Notes under the pieces: model-generated
Databases searched by the model: none
Told to the model about the DNA's origin: nothing
Seen by the model: only the letters and a program-made list of their open reading frames with translations
From: Marivita sp046591575
GTDB taxonomy: Bacteria > Pseudomonadota > Alphaproteobacteria > Rhodobacterales > Rhodobacteraceae
Assembly (NCBI RefSeq): GCF_046591575.1
Contig: NZ_JBIQWA010000010.1
Coordinates: 1-64,000, forward strand
Reading direction: 5' to 3'
Length of the DNA stretch: 64,000 bases
Position numbers and translations under genes: made by a program
In this document: in pieces, positions 15,623-25,200 of the stretch
How the letters are laid out: each line of letters starts with the position of its first letter
Position numbering within the stretch: the stretch's first letter is position 1

Positions 15623-18415
15623 ATGGAGTTTGCACCACGTATCACCCGCCTTCCCGTGGCCTTTGATCCCGAACAGGGACAGGACGCCGTGTCTTTCACA
15701 CCTTGGGCCACAACCGATATTGCGAAATTGATTGTCGGAAGCGCGGGGTGTAGCCCGTATCTCAAATCACTGATCGAAAAAGAAAACGACTGGCTGCAGG
15801 GCGCGCTGGATGCGCCGGAACGGGCGCTGTTGGATGTCTTTGACATGGTGCGCGACACCGCTCCGGATGTGTTGCCGTCAAAGCTGCGACAGGCCAAGCG
15901 GCGTGTGGCGCTGCTGACCGGGCTTGCGGATGTCGCGGGGGTGTGGCCGCTTGAAACCGTCACGCAAGCGCTGACCGATTTTGCCGACCTCTCGGTCCAT
16001 CTGGCGCTGCGCGCCACGGTCGGGGCCGAAATCAGACGCGGCAAACTGCCAGGGCAAACGGCAGAGGACGCAGAAATCGCAGGCGGCATGGTGGCTCTCG
16101 CCATGGGCAAGATGGGCGCGGGCGAGTTGAATTACAGCTCTGATGTTGATCTGATTTGTCTGTTTGACGAAACCCGCTTTGATCCGGGCGAATATCACGA
16201 CGCCCGCGCGAGTTTTGTCCGCGCCACACGCAAAATGTGCGCCATGCTCAGCGATTTGACAGGCGAAGGTTATGTGTTCCGCACCGATCTGCGCTTGCGT
16301 CCCGATCCGTCTGTGACCCCGGTCTGTATCGCCATGGAAACCGCAGAGCGCTATTACGAAAGTGTCGGCCGGACCTGGGAACGCGCGGCCTATATCAAGG
16401 CGCGGCCCGCGGCCGGGGATCTGGCAGCAGGGGAGGCGTTCTTGAAAACGCTGACGCCGTTCGTCTGGCGCAAACATCTGGACTTTGCCGCCATTCAGGA
16501 TGCCCATGACATGGTCGAACGAATCCGCGAACACAAAGGGTTCGGCGGCTCCATCACGCTGTCCGGTCACAACATGAAGCTGGGGCGCGGTGGCATTCGC
16601 GAGATCGAGTTTTTCACCCAGACCCGCCAGATCATTGCCGGTGGCCGCGATCCGGATCTGCGGCTGCGCGCAACGGTGCCGGGTTTGGCGGTACTGGCCG
16701 AAAAAGGGTGGATACCGCCCGACGTCGCGGAAAAGCTGACCGATCATTACCGCGCTCACCGGGAAGTCGAACACCGGGTGCAAATGATCCGCGATGCGCA
16801 GACCCATGACCTGCCGCAATCCGATGCCGGGTTTGACCGGCTTGCCGCCTTTATGGGAACCGACCGCGCGAGTTTGCAAGCACAGCTGCGCACCCGTCTG
16901 GACGAGGTCCACACCCTGACCGAAGGCTTTTTTGGCGGGGACCGGGACACTCCGCAAACCCAGGCCATTCCCGAAGAGCTGGCCAAGTCGGAAATTGTCA
17001 GCCGGTGGCGCACCTATCCGGCGCTGCGCTCGGCGCGGGGCAGTGGGATTTTCCAACGCCTGCGCCCGGTGATCCTGAGCGGTCTTGCCAAAACATCCGA
17101 TCCGCAAAACGCGTTGTTGGCCTTTGACGGGTTTCTCAGTGGCCTGCCCGCCGGTGTGCAGCTGTTTTCGTTGTTTGATGCCAATCCGCATCTGATTGAT
17201 CTGCTGATCGACATTGTCGGCGTCTCGCCGGATCTGGCGAAATACCTGTCGCGCAATGCATCGGTGTTCGACGCGGTGATCGGAGGCGATTTCTTTTCGG
17301 ACTGGCCCGGCCAAGAGACGCTGTGTGACATGCTGAGCGATGTATTGTCGCGCGAGCCCGATTATGAAAACAAGCTCAACACCGCACGGCGCTGGGGCAA
17401 GGAATGGCATTTCCGGATTGGTGTCCATCTGCTACGGGGGCTGATCAATGCAGAAGAGGCCGGCACGCAATATGCCGATCTGGCGGATGCCACCCTGATC
17501 GCTTTGTCACCCGTCGTTCATCAGGAATTCGCCCGCAAACACGGGCCCGCTCCGGGGCGCGGGGCGGTGGTTGTGGGCATGGGAAGCCTTGGGTCGCGCA
17601 GGTTGCACGCGCGGTCCGATCTTGATCTGATCGCCATCTATGATCCGGGCGATGCGGATATGTCGGACGGGCGCAGGCCGCTGGCCCCGCGGCCGTATTA
17701 TGCGCGTTTGACCCAGGCGCTGATCACCGCAATGACCGTTCCCATGGCTGAGGGGCGCGTCTACGAGGTGGACATGCGCCTGCGCCCCTCGGGAAATCAG
17801 GGGCCGGTGGCCACCAGCCTGACCTCGTTCCGCAATTACCAGATGACGGATGCATGGATCTGGGAACATCTGGCCCTGACCCGGGGGCGTGTCGTCGCCG
17901 GGCCCGAGCCTCTGGCGCAGGATGTGCGTCAGGTTCAATCCGATGTCATGGCCATGCCGCGCGATCGCGACGTGGTCCTCAAAGAAGTTGCCATCATGCG
18001 CAATCGCATCGCCGCCGCCAAAGGCGAGGGCGGCCCGTGGGATGCCAAGCTGGGGCAGGGCCGTTTGCAGGATATCGAGCTGTTTGCCCAAGCCGCGGCC
18101 CTGCTTGCCGGGCAACCGCTTGGCGCTGTGTCCGATGCGCTCTCAGCAGGTGCGAAATGCGGCCTCGTCAGCGCCGACGCGGCGGCGGCCCTGACCGACA
18201 CCTATCGTTTATGCTGGTCTTTGCAGATCGGATCTCGTCTGATCTCCGAGGCGACGGTGGCTCCGGATCGCGACGATTCTGCTGGAACCGGCTTTCTGTG
18301 CCGGATCACCAAGACAGCCAATCTGTCGGAACTGCGCAAGACGCTGGACACACAAACGCGCCGTGCGGCGGACATTATCAACGCCGCCCTGCCGAGTGTC
18401 GAAGAGGAGGCCTGA
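15623..18415 (+). CDS. glnE: Bifunctional glutamine-synthetase adenylyltransferase/adenylyl-removing enzyme
   Basis: The 930-residue protein has two nucleotidyltransferase domains, as expected for GlnE: GKMGAGELNYSSDVDLI (about residues 170-186) in the deadenylylating half and GMGSLGSRRLHARSDLDLI (about 652-670) in the adenylylating half, each with the paired aspartates, and each followed by helical domains (GGIREIEFFTQ and GRLQDIELFAQ). The enzyme attaches or removes AMP on glutamine synthetase in response to PII, tuning nitrogen assimilation. The ATG at 15623 (MEFAPRITRLPVAFD) matches the expected N-terminus; an in-frame ATG at 15578 adds an unlikely hydrophobic stretch. A small conserved-looking gene follows 3 bases later. 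Confidence 0.92.
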   Translation: MEFAPRITRLPVAFDPEQGQDAVSFTPWATTDIAKLIVGSAGCSPYLKSLIEKENDWLQGALDAPERALLDVFDMVRDTAPDVLPSKLRQAKRRVALLTGLADVAGVWPLETVTQALTDFADLSVHLALRATVGAEIRRGKLPGQTAEDAEIAGGMVALAMGKMGAGELNYSSDVDLICLFDETRFDPGEYHDARASFVRATRKMCAMLSDLTGEGYVFRTDLRLRPDPSVTPVCIAMETAERYYESVGRTWERAAYIKARPAAGDLAAGEAFLKTLTPFVWRKHLDFAAIQDAHDMVERIREHKGFGGSITLSGHNMKLGRGGIREIEFFTQTRQIIAGGRDPDLRLRATVPGLAVLAEKGWIPPDVAEKLTDHYRAHREVEHRVQMIRDAQTHDLPQSDAGFDRLAAFMGTDRASLQAQLRTRLDEVHTLTEGFFGGDRDTPQTQAIPEELAKSEIVSRWRTYPALRSARGSGIFQRLRPVILSGLAKTSDPQNALLAFDGFLSGLPAGVQLFSLFDANPHLIDLLIDIVGVSPDLAKYLSRNASVFDAVIGGDFFSDWPGQETLCDMLSDVLSREPDYENKLNTARRWGKEWHFRIGVHLLRGLINAEEAGTQYADLADATLIALSPVVHQEFARKHGPAPGRGAVVVGMGSLGSRRLHARSDLDLIAIYDPGDADMSDGRRPLAPRPYYARLTQALITAMTVPMAEGRVYEVDMRLRPSGNQGPVATSLTSFRNYQMTDAWIWEHLALTRGRVVAGPEPLAQDVRQVQSDVMAMPRDRDVVLKEVAIMRNRIAAAKGEGGPWDAKLGQGRLQDIELFAQAAALLAGQPLGAVSDALSAGAKCGLVSADAAAALTDTYRLCWSLQIGSRLISEATVAPDRDDSAGTGFLCRITKTANLSELRKTLDTQTRRAADIINAALPSVEEEA

Positions 18416-18418
18416 GCC

Positions 18419-18682
18419 ATGAAAAAAGGCGATGCAACCGACCCCAAAGGGTTGATAGCCGACGCGTTCAAGATTGACGGGATCACCTACGAGGAATGCC
18501 GCTCGATCTTTCTGGATTGGGCTTTGGCTGTCCCGATTGACACCGACAGCAAAGCGCTGATCACAGAGCTGCTTGCGCGGCACACCGACACCGGCCATCC
18601 GATGCATCAGGTTCTGGGCGAAGGTCTGGCTGTCAGCAAACCGCCAAAGCGGCGTGGGGGATGGAAAGCCCGACGCAGCTAG
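18419..18682 (+). CDS. Conserved-type hypothetical protein downstream of glnE
   Basis: The 87-residue protein (MKKGDATDPKGLIADAFKID...) is soluble, helical and acidic in its first 70 residues, with a basic tail (KPPKRRGGWKARRS). There is no signal peptide or metal motif. It starts 3 bases after the glnE stop with GGAGG upstream inside glnE, so it is almost certainly co-translated and may work with nitrogen regulation. I do not recognise the family. Confidence 0.75.
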   Translation: MKKGDATDPKGLIADAFKIDGITYEECRSIFLDWALAVPIDTDSKALITELLARHTDTGHPMHQVLGEGLAVSKPPKRRGGWKARRS

Positions 18683-18743
18683 GCGGGCACCCAATTTTGC
18701 AAAAAAGCTGAATGCGGCCGCACAAAAGGCCGGGCACGAACAA

Positions 18744-18761
18744 GGCCACCCAAAGGTGGCC
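18744..18761 (-). terminator. Hairpin between convergent genes
   Basis: A 7-bp perfect stem GGCCACC/GGTGGCC around a CAAA loop lies between the small gene behind glnE and the leftward bactofilin gene. On the minus strand it is followed by TTGTT, a short U-rich stretch, so it more likely ends the bactofilin transcript. Confidence 0.55.
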
Positions 18762-18787
18762 CAGATCACAAAGAACCGTCAGTCGGT

Positions 18788-19294
18788 TTAGCCGTTCGAC
18801 GCCGCCGGGGCAGGTGATGCGGCGGCCACGGGTTTGGTCTTGCCGCCATTCAGTGGATCATCCTGACGCTGGACCGACCCTTCGAAATGCGCGCCGGATT
18901 CGATGGCGATTGTCTTGTGGATGATGTCGCCCTCGACGCGTGCGGTGGCGGTCAGGCGCACTTTCAAGCCACGCACACGGCCAACGACACGACCATTCAC
19001 CACAACATCATCGGCAATCACCTCGCCTTTGACGGTGGCTGTCTCGCCCACGGTCAACAGGTGCGCGCGGATGTCGCCTTCGACGGTGCCTTCGACATTG
19101 ATGTCGCCGGTTGTCTTGAGATTGCCAGTGATGTGCAGGTCACTCGACAGAACAGAGGCGGCAGGCTTTGCTTTGGGGGCAGAGGCCTTGAATTCGCTAG
19201 GAGCCGGGCGGGACGATTCAGGCATCGCAGGTTTCGGCGCGCTGGCGTCGTCGGCCTTGGGACCGGGCTCGTTGATTTTGCTTTTAGAAAACAT
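18788..19294 (-). CDS. Bactofilin (polymer-forming cytoskeletal protein)
   Basis: The 168-residue protein has a disordered Pro/Ala/Lys-rich N-terminus (1-46), a central bactofilin domain (about 47-140) made of short beta repeats (SSDLHITGNLKTTGDINVEG and GRVVGRVRGLKVRLTATARV), and a disordered tail. Bactofilins polymerise without nucleotide at the inner membrane and position cell-wall enzymes. Its start overlaps the end of the M23 peptidase gene by 11 bases, so the two are translationally coupled. A bactofilin paired with an M23 endopeptidase is a known cell-shape module in several bacteria, including stalked and budding alphaproteobacteria. Confidence 0.9.
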   Translation of the reverse strand: MFSKSKINEPGPKADDASAPKPAMPESSRPAPSEFKASAPKAKPAASVLSSDLHITGNLKTTGDINVEGTVEGDIRAHLLTVGETATVKGEVIADDVVVNGRVVGRVRGLKVRLTATARVEGDIIHKTIAIESGAHFEGSVQRQDDPLNGGKTKPVAAASPAPAASNG

Positions 19295-20597
19295 CGTTTG
19301 CAGCCTTGATATAGATCATGGGGTTAACGGGCTTGCCGCCGACACGAACTTCATAGTGCAGGTGCGTACCGGTTGAGCGTCCAGTATTCCCCATAGCAGA
19401 GATGCGATCCCCGCGCGAGACCCGTTGGCCCTTCTTCACATAGATTTTCGAGTTATGCGCATAGCGCGTTTCGATGCCAAATTCATGCTGTATCTTGACG
19501 AGCCTACCATATCCTGACTGCCAGCCCGCAAAGGTCACAACACCGTCCGCCGTTGCATAGATCGGCGTGCCGTGCGCGGCGGCGAAATCGGTTCCGGCAT
19601 GCAGGCGACCCCAGCGATATCCAAAGCCGGATGTGAAGCGAAACGAATCTTTCAGCGGCATCGCAAACGGCGCTTTTTCAGCCGCGATGCGATACAGGTT
19701 CAACCGGTCCATCTGGTTCAGGATGCGGTTGGCGCGCAGCACATCTTCGGACGGGTCTTCGCCACGAGTGGAAAAGCTCAGCGGTGTCAGCGGGCCGCCT
19801 TGTCCGGAATAACCACGGCGCACCTGGTTCAGAATATTGTCAGGGTCCATCCCCGCCGCTTCAAACATCTTGTCCAAAGGCTTGACCGACACGGTCATGG
19901 CATCTTCAAGCTGGCGGAAAATGGTGTCGTTCTTTTCCGCCATCAATTTGATTTCCGTGGCCATTTCGTCGGCCCGGATCAGCGCGTCCTGTGCGTCTGC
20001 GACCACCTGGTCGCGCTCTTTCGCGGTGCGGCTTAGGGCGTTGGACAGGAAATCCAACGTGGTGGTATCCACCGCCCCCGCAGAAGCAAGCTGTGTGCCG
20101 CCGTTGTCGATTTCGTTGCGCAAGGCGACCAGTTCGGTGCGCACCTCTTCGCGGGCGCGGATTGCATCGCGCAGTTTGAGCTGCACCGCCTCAAGGCCGG
20201 TTTCCATTTCAAGGCTGCGCGTCTCGGCGTCGAGCAATTTTGACTGCATCACCGACACCTGTTGCAGCGCAGAGTTGAACCGCTCTTGTGCCGCGACCGC
20301 CTCTGCGGCGCGGGTGTCGCGTTCTTCGGACAGGATGTTCAGCCGCAGCTGATAGGTTTCCAGATCCCGCCGCGCCTGTTCACGGAAATTGCCTGACCCG
20401 ATGGAGTCCATCAGCAAAATCGCTGTTGCAATAATGCTCCACGCCAAAACCAAAGATGCGCCGCCGAATGCCAGGGCCTGGGTGCCGGATTTCAATCGGA
20501 TAAAGCGTGTGTCGGTGTCAGATCGAAGGAAAAGGCGCCGTTCCGGAAAAAACCGTTCAAGTATGCCATGCAGTTTGATCGCGAGTCGCGTGCGCAC
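19284..20597 (-). CDS. Membrane-anchored M23 metallopeptidase
   Basis: The 437-residue protein has one N-terminal membrane segment (about 42-66), a long periplasmic coiled coil (about 75-245), and a C-terminal M23 (LytM) domain from about 315. The zinc-binding HAGTDFAAAHGTPIYA and the HLHYEVRVGG motif are both intact, so it should be catalytically active against peptidoglycan cross-links. The coiled coil and single membrane anchor resemble LmdC/Csd1-type peptidases that associate with bactofilins. It is upstream of, and overlaps, the bactofilin gene. Its upstream region (20685-20751) shares a 15-bp motif with the sspB promoter region. Confidence 0.9.
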   Translation of the reverse strand: MRTRLAIKLHGILERFFPERRLFLRSDTDTRFIRLKSGTQALAFGGASLVLAWSIIATAILLMDSIGSGNFREQARRDLETYQLRLNILSEERDTRAAEAVAAQERFNSALQQVSVMQSKLLDAETRSLEMETGLEAVQLKLRDAIRAREEVRTELVALRNEIDNGGTQLASAGAVDTTTLDFLSNALSRTAKERDQVVADAQDALIRADEMATEIKLMAEKNDTIFRQLEDAMTVSVKPLDKMFEAAGMDPDNILNQVRRGYSGQGGPLTPLSFSTRGEDPSEDVLRANRILNQMDRLNLYRIAAEKAPFAMPLKDSFRFTSGFGYRWGRLHAGTDFAAAHGTPIYATADGVVTFAGWQSGYGRLVKIQHEFGIETRYAHNSKIYVKKGQRVSRGDRISAMGNTGRSTGTHLHYEVRVGGKPVNPMIYIKAANDVF

Positions 20598-20684
20598 CTG
20601 TATGCTCCCTCATCCGTCCCTTTTGCGCGCTGCTCTGCCCCGACCCAAGCGCGCATCGGTTACGGCTCTAGCGACACATTCAGA

Positions 20685-20751
20685 AATTGGCAACATTTTT
20701 GGACCAATGATTCCAAACAGCGGGCGATGCGTTGCCGAATTGGCAAGATTT
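20685..20751. promoter_or_regulatory. Repeated AATTGGCAACATTTT motif upstream of the M23 gene
   Basis: AATTGGCAACATTTT (20685-20699) recurs as AATTGGCAAGATTT at 20738-20751, where it forms a perfect palindrome TTGCC-GAATT-GGCAA (20732-20746). The identical 15-mer is found upstream of sspB at 36361-36375. The two copies here lie about 90-155 bases before the M23 start. The recurrence suggests a regulator site; the factor is unknown. Confidence 0.45.
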
Positions 20752-20818
20752 CGCCTATCTGTCTGAGGGTTAGGCATGGTGCTGACGGTTGACGTATCGT
20801 CAAATGCAGGAAAAAGCG

Positions 20819-21628
20819 TCAGCCAGTTTCGGTTAATGGCCAGTAAAAATCTGGCGGCAACCCGGCTTCGGCGCGTTTCTCCTCGTTGAAGGGCGGCTTC
20901 AGCGGGCCTTTGAAATAAGTGCGCACCAGGCTGTGAAATGCGTCTTTCGGGTCCATCTCGTGGCGGCCGCACAGAAAGTGAAACCACTTGGACCCATAGG
21001 CCACATGGCCGACCTCTTCGCTGTAGATGGTTTCAAGCGCGGCAACAGCACTGGTGGCGTTTGCCTTGCGGAAAATGTCGATCATGCCGGGTGTCACGTC
21101 CAGCCCGCGCGCCTCAAGAACCATCGGCACAACGGCAAGACGGCCCATGAAATCATCAACCGTGTCTTCGGCGGCCCGCCACATGCCGGCATGGGCCGGC
21201 AACGCGCCGTAATGGCTATCCAATTCTTCAAGACAGTCGCACATCAGGTTGAAATGTTTGGATTCTTCATCAGCCGCCTTGACCCAGTCATCGTAAAACC
21301 CGATCGGCATTTTAACATGGGCAAAGCGCGGAATGATGTCCCAATGCAGGTCCACCGCGTTCAATTCGATATGCGCCACCGCGTGCAGCAAGGCGATCCG
21401 GCCTTGCGGGCTGCCCGGTTTGCGCTTTGGCACGTCACGCGGGTTCAGCAATTCGGGCGCATCGGGCCGCGAGGGCCGCAAAGGTGCGTCGGCGCGGCCG
21501 ATCTCGATGGGCGCACCGGCCTGACGCGCGGCGAACCAGTCTTTGGCATATGCGCGCGATTTGGCTGTTTTCGCGCGCCCGTCCGCGGTGGTCAGAACAT
21601 CCACCGCCATATCACAAAGCGTTGTCAT
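20819..21628 (-). CDS. DUF455 family ferritin-like protein
   Basis: The 269-residue protein matches the DUF455 family: RIALLHAVAHIELNAVDLHW and DEESKHFNLMCDCLEE are the paired Glu/His helices of a ferritin-like four-helix di-iron fold, with a third in IYSEEVGHVAYG. Some relatives modify tRNA (MiaE-like), but for DUF455 the substrate is not established. It is soluble with no leader. An AGGA lies just upstream of the ATG at 21628. It is transcribed leftward behind the bcp gene, separated by 84 bases, and may share its transcript. Confidence 0.85.
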   Translation of the reverse strand: MTTLCDMAVDVLTTADGRAKTAKSRAYAKDWFAARQAGAPIEIGRADAPLRPSRPDAPELLNPRDVPKRKPGSPQGRIALLHAVAHIELNAVDLHWDIIPRFAHVKMPIGFYDDWVKAADEESKHFNLMCDCLEELDSHYGALPAHAGMWRAAEDTVDDFMGRLAVVPMVLEARGLDVTPGMIDIFRKANATSAVAALETIYSEEVGHVAYGSKWFHFLCGRHEMDPKDAFHSLVRTYFKGPLKPPFNEEKRAEAGLPPDFYWPLTETG

Positions 21629-21712
21629 GCCCCCGTCCTGTCAGGAGATGCGCCCCTTGCCAAGCCGCTTTCTTTGCGGGTGCGGTAAAAACCGGGACAG
21701 CGACCAAACTGC

Positions 21713-22180
21713 CTAGAGCGACCTGGCGGCCTCCAGCACCTCTTCGGCGTGACCGGGCACTTTGACCTTGCGCCAGGCTTTGGCGATCTGCCCGTCGCTG
21801 TTGATCAAAAAGGTGGACCTCTCGATCCCCATGAATGTCTTGCCGTACATGGATTTTTCTTTCCACACGCCGAAATCCTCGGAAGCTGTGCCGTGTTCGT
21901 CTGACAACAAAGGCACGGTCAGCGATTTCTTGGCCATGAATTTTTCATGACTGGCCAGACTGTCTTTCGAGATGCCAAACACCTTGACGCCCAGTTCGGC
22001 AAACTGGTCTTGCAGCGCTGTAAACGCCTCGTTTTCCTTGGTGCATCCGGATGTGTCGTCGCGCGGATAGAAGAACAGAACAACCGGCGCGCCGCGCAGG
22101 TCTTGCAATGTGATTTCGTCCTGATCCGCGCCTTGCACGGGCAGGGTAAAGTTTGGGGCCAATTCCAATGTGTCGCTCAT
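21713..22180 (-). CDS. bcp: Thioredoxin-dependent peroxiredoxin, Bcp/PrxQ type
   Basis: The 155-residue protein has the peroxiredoxin fold of the BCP subfamily: the peroxidatic C46 in YPRDDTSGCTKENEAF with the catalytic Thr/Arg environment, and a conserved C-terminal half (ERSTFLINSDGQI). It reduces peroxides and alkyl hydroperoxides in the cytoplasm. The resolving cysteine found five residues after C46 in E. coli Bcp is absent (the segment reads CTKENEAF), so it should act as a 1-Cys or alternatively resolved enzyme. AAAGGA precedes the ATG. It is divergent from the large AsmA-like gene, with 71 bases between starts. Confidence 0.92.
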   Translation of the reverse strand: MSDTLELAPNFTLPVQGADQDEITLQDLRGAPVVLFFYPRDDTSGCTKENEAFTALQDQFAELGVKVFGISKDSLASHEKFMAKKSLTVPLLSDEHGTASEDFGVWKEKSMYGKTFMGIERSTFLINSDGQIAKAWRKVKVPGHAEEVLEAARSL

Positions 22181-22251
22181 GACGTAATCCTTTTAGAAGG
22201 GGGTTAGCGGGATGGCAAATGTGATGTCATCCAGAAGGATAAGTCAGAGGG

Positions 22252-25200
22252 ATGTCGCTTCCAGTGGCAGAACCGGAAACGCACATAAAAAATCTTGACA
22301 CACCGCGACGGCGGCGGCGTGGACGGTGGGTGCTGACCATAACGCTGGCGCTGATCCTGAGCGTTTTTGGCACCGGATGGGCGCTTGTCGGCAAAAGCCT
22401 GTCTGCTCCGGACTGGGTGCGTGACACGGTTGAGCTGCGCCTGACCGAAGCGTTGCCGGGGTTCCGGGTGTTGTTCGGGGATGTGCAGCTGCGGTTCGAA
22501 GCGGACGGGCGCACGCGCCTTGAGCTGCTCGATGTCGATGTGCAAACAGCCGACGGAGTGCCTGTTGCAGTGTTGTCTGACGTGGAAATCGGACTGGCGC
22601 TGCGCGATCTGGTGCGTCGCAACATCGTTTTGCGCGAACTGAGCATCAGCGGCGCGTTTGTGACCATCACACGCAATCCCGCAGGAGAGCTGGGTCTGGC
22701 GCTGGGAGATGTGTTTGCGCTGGACGGCAATACGCCCGACGTGCCGACTGTTGTCGCCGGGATTGACCGGCTGCTGTCGGACCCGCGCCTGTCCCGCCTG
22801 CAAAGTGTCGAGGCCAACGCGCTGACGCTGCGGTTTGAAGATGCGCGCGCGCGGCGCGGCTGGACGGTGGACGGTGGCCGCTTGCGCGTCACACGCAGCA
22901 ACCGCGTTTTGCGCCTGTCCGGCGATTTTGCGCTGCTTGGCGGCGGGGCCACTGCCACGCGTTTGCAGGTCGATGCGTCGTCTACCATCGGCGACACCTC
23001 GGTCCGGTTTGGTGTGTCTCTTGATGATATGCCATCGCAGGACATCGCCACGCAGGGGCCCGCGCTGGCCTGGCTGGGGGCGTTGAAAGCGCCGATTTCG
23101 GGGGCGCTGCGGGCGACCATGCGGTCGGACGGATCGCTTGGGGCGATGAATGCCACCCTACAGATTGATGCAGGTGTCGTGCAGCCCGGCACCGACACGC
23201 CCCCCATTCCATTTGACGCGGCGCGCAGCTATTTCACTTTTGATCCGGACCGCGCGCAGATCGTTTTTACCGAACTGTCTTTCGACAGCGCGCTGGGCCG
23301 AGCCGTGGCCGAGGGGCGCGCGACGTTGCGGGGATTGCGCAATGGCATCCCGTCCGAGATGCTGGGACAGGTGCGTTTTACCACGCTGGAGGCGGCACCT
23401 GACACGGTGTTGGAACAGCCAATTGCGCTGGACCGCGCCGAGGTGGATTTTCGGCTGCGGCTTGATCCGTTCGAGGTTGATCTGGGCCGGGTCTGGATTG
23501 ATGACAGCCAGGTCCCGGTGCGGCTGTCAGGAAAGGTATCGGCCAGTGATGCGGCCTGGGCCTATGCGCTGGATGGAACGGTGGGCAAACTGACGCCGGA
23601 CAGTTTGTTGCGCATCTGGCCGCTGTCGTTGGCCCCCAGAACCCGCAAATGGGTGGTGGACAACATTCAGGGCGGCGAAATCCAGCAGGGGCAATTTGCG
23701 CTGCGCTCGCAAGAGGGCGCGCGACCGATCGTGTATCTGAATGCCGATTTCAGCGACGCAAAGGTGCGTTACACCCGCACGCTTCCGGTGGTCGAAAACG
23801 GCGCGGGCACATTGACACTGGATCGCAACCGCTTTGCGGTCCGCGCTCAGGAGGGCCAGATCACGCCCCCGCAGGGTGGTCCGATTGATGTCGCAGGCAG
23901 CAGTTTCGTGATCCCCAACACCCGCCAGCGCCCCGCCGATGGTCAGGTGCGCGTCGCCGGGGAGGGCCGGATCGAAGCCCTGTTGTCCTATCTCGACAGC
24001 CCGCGAGTTGAAATCATGCAAAAGGCCGGACGGCCGGTGGACATCCTGTCCGGGCGGGTCCGGTTCGATGGCACGTTGAACCTGCCCTTGCGCAGGGGCC
24101 TGAGACTGCCGGACATGTCGCTGTCCTTTGCCGGGCGCGCCTCTGCGGTGGCCAGTGATGTGATCGTTCCAAATCGGACGCTTACGGCGCGGGCGCTTGA
24201 CGTGTCGGTCAGCAATGATGCGCTTGTGGTTTCGGGCACCGCCGAGGTGTCGGGGGTGCCATTTGACGGGACATGGACGCTTCCGATGCCGCAGCCCGGC
24301 CAACCGGTGACGGGCAGTGTGCTGGAGGGGCAGGTCACATTGTCCGACAGCGCCGCGCGGGCTTTTGGGGTTGCCTTGCCAGACGGGGCTGTCACCGGGC
24401 GCGGGCCGGGTCAATTGCGGGTCGATCTGCGGCGTGGCCAACCGCCGGAATTTGAACTGACCTCTGGGCTCAATGGGCTTGGCCTGTCGCTGGTCCCGAT
24501 AGGCTGGACCTTGCCGCGGGCCGCCTCCGGGGCGCTGCGGGTGGCCGGGCGTCTGGGGCAGCCGGTGCAGGTTGACGCGCTCAGCCTTGATGCGCCCGGC
24601 CTTGAGGCGCGTGGATCGGTGCGGCTGACCGACACTGGAACGTTGGCGGCGATTGAATTGGACCGTGTGCAGGTCGGGGGGTGGCTGGATGCGCCGGTCA
24701 CGCTGACGGGGCGCGGGCCGGGGGTGCCGCCTGCGGTGCGCATCACCGGCGGGCGCATTGACCTGCGCTCCGCCCCGTTCGGACGCGGGCGGGGGCGCGG
24801 CGGCGCGGCTGGGGTGGTGCCTCTGTCTCTGAGCCTCGATCAGTTGCAGGTGTCCAACAGCATCCGCCTGACCGGGTTTCGCGGCGAGTTGCAATCCGCC
24901 AACGGCCTGTCCGGCGATTTCACCGCCACTGTGAATGACGGCCCTCCGATCATCGGCGAAGCGGTCCCACAAGGCGGACGCACCGCCTTTCGCATCCGAT
25001 CCGACAATGCCGGACGGGTGTTTCGCCAAGCCGGTATTCTCAAGACTGTCGCCGGGGGTGATCTGTCGCTTGCGCTGGTTCCGGTTTCCGGCCAGCCGGG
25101 CAGTTATGACGGCGCGCTGGATGTGACCAACACCCGCCTGCGCGACGCGCCGGGCATTGCGTCGCTGTTGGACGCGATCAGCATTGTTGGTCTGCTGGAC

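Noticed and set aside
15878..17428. Leftward 516-codon frame opposite glnE
   Set aside because: glnE is complete and well recognised on the other strand; this frame has low-complexity composition.
22227..23207. Leftward 326-codon frame inside the AsmA-like gene
   Set aside because: It is Ser/Arg/Pro-rich, the usual product of reading high-G+C coding DNA on the opposite strand; the rightward gene has a clear family.
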